Source of the DNA: Hippophae tibetana
Taxonomy: Eukaryota > Streptophyta > Magnoliopsida > Rosales > Elaeagnaceae
Direction: 5' to 3'
NCBI GenBank assembly: GCA_037013495.1
Contig: CM072806.1
Span: forward strand, 28,398,001 to 28,462,000
Length of the DNA stretch: 64,000 bases
Shown here: positions 63,016 through 64,000 of the stretch, piece after piece
How the letters are laid out: every line of letters starts with the position of its first letter
Position numbering within the stretch: position 1 is the first letter of the stretch
Notes under the pieces: model-generated
Seen by the model: only the letters and a program-made list of their open reading frames with translations
Databases searched by the model: none
What the model was told of the DNA's origin: nothing
Position numbers and translations under genes: made by a program

Positions 63016-64000
<985 letters not shown>

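Overview
The window is nuclear DNA of a flowering plant, most likely a eudicot. It is very AT-rich, its retrotransposons and DNA transposons belong to plant lineages, and it carries two recognisable host genes: an intact NDR1/HIN1-like gene (NHL6-type) at 23027-23842 and the first two thirds of a gene for chloroplast UDP-sulfoquinovose synthase (SQD1) from 63034 to the window edge. I cannot name the species. Almost everything else is transposable-element and virus debris in several nested layers.

Left block (about 0.8-19.5 kb): an old CACTA (En/Spm) transposon on the minus strand. Its right terminus is visible at 19519 and its transposase coding remnant is split between 12.7-10.8 kb and 3.9-2.5 kb. 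Into it went a Copia element (3942-10727, target duplication ATATT), which itself received a Ty3 solo LTR (5900-7724, duplication TTAGG). A second Ty3 LTR (12923-16641) carries another solo LTR (13381-14898), and a solo LTR of a SIRE-like Copia family sits at 17627-19060.

Middle block: 19.5-22.8 kb is AT-rich intergenic DNA with a degenerate repeat pair and a possible CACTA-type end. The NHL gene follows. From about 25.0 to 38.6 kb lies a fossil endogenous pararetrovirus (Caulimoviridae) with capsid zinc knuckle, protease, reverse transcriptase, RNase H end, a pregenomic promoter-like TATA box and a tRNA-Met primer site. It is interrupted by a MITE and by about 6.7 kb of rearranged Ty3 material.

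Right block: a hAT-like MITE (39316-39998), then a Ty3 element on the minus strand (about 40025-58080) holding only gag and 'putative plant transposon protein' remnants. A young, nearly whole SIRE-like Copia element (43369-52542, duplication ATAAT, LTRs about 98-99% alike by eye) is inserted in it. A fold-back MITE (58096-58470) and a dead hAT transposase gene with a duplicated C-terminal end (59.0-61.2 kb) precede the SQD1 promoter, a probable 5'-UTR intron and the SQD1 coding start.

The two host genes are unrelated in function: NHL proteins act at the plasma membrane in defence and stress, SQD1 in plastid sulfolipid synthesis. I see no new multi-gene system. What is notable is the nesting, the near-complete pararetrovirus fossil, the repeated CACGTG arrays in the Ty3 LTRs and several long inverted-repeat elements. 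All family calls come from reading motifs by eye, without database searches.
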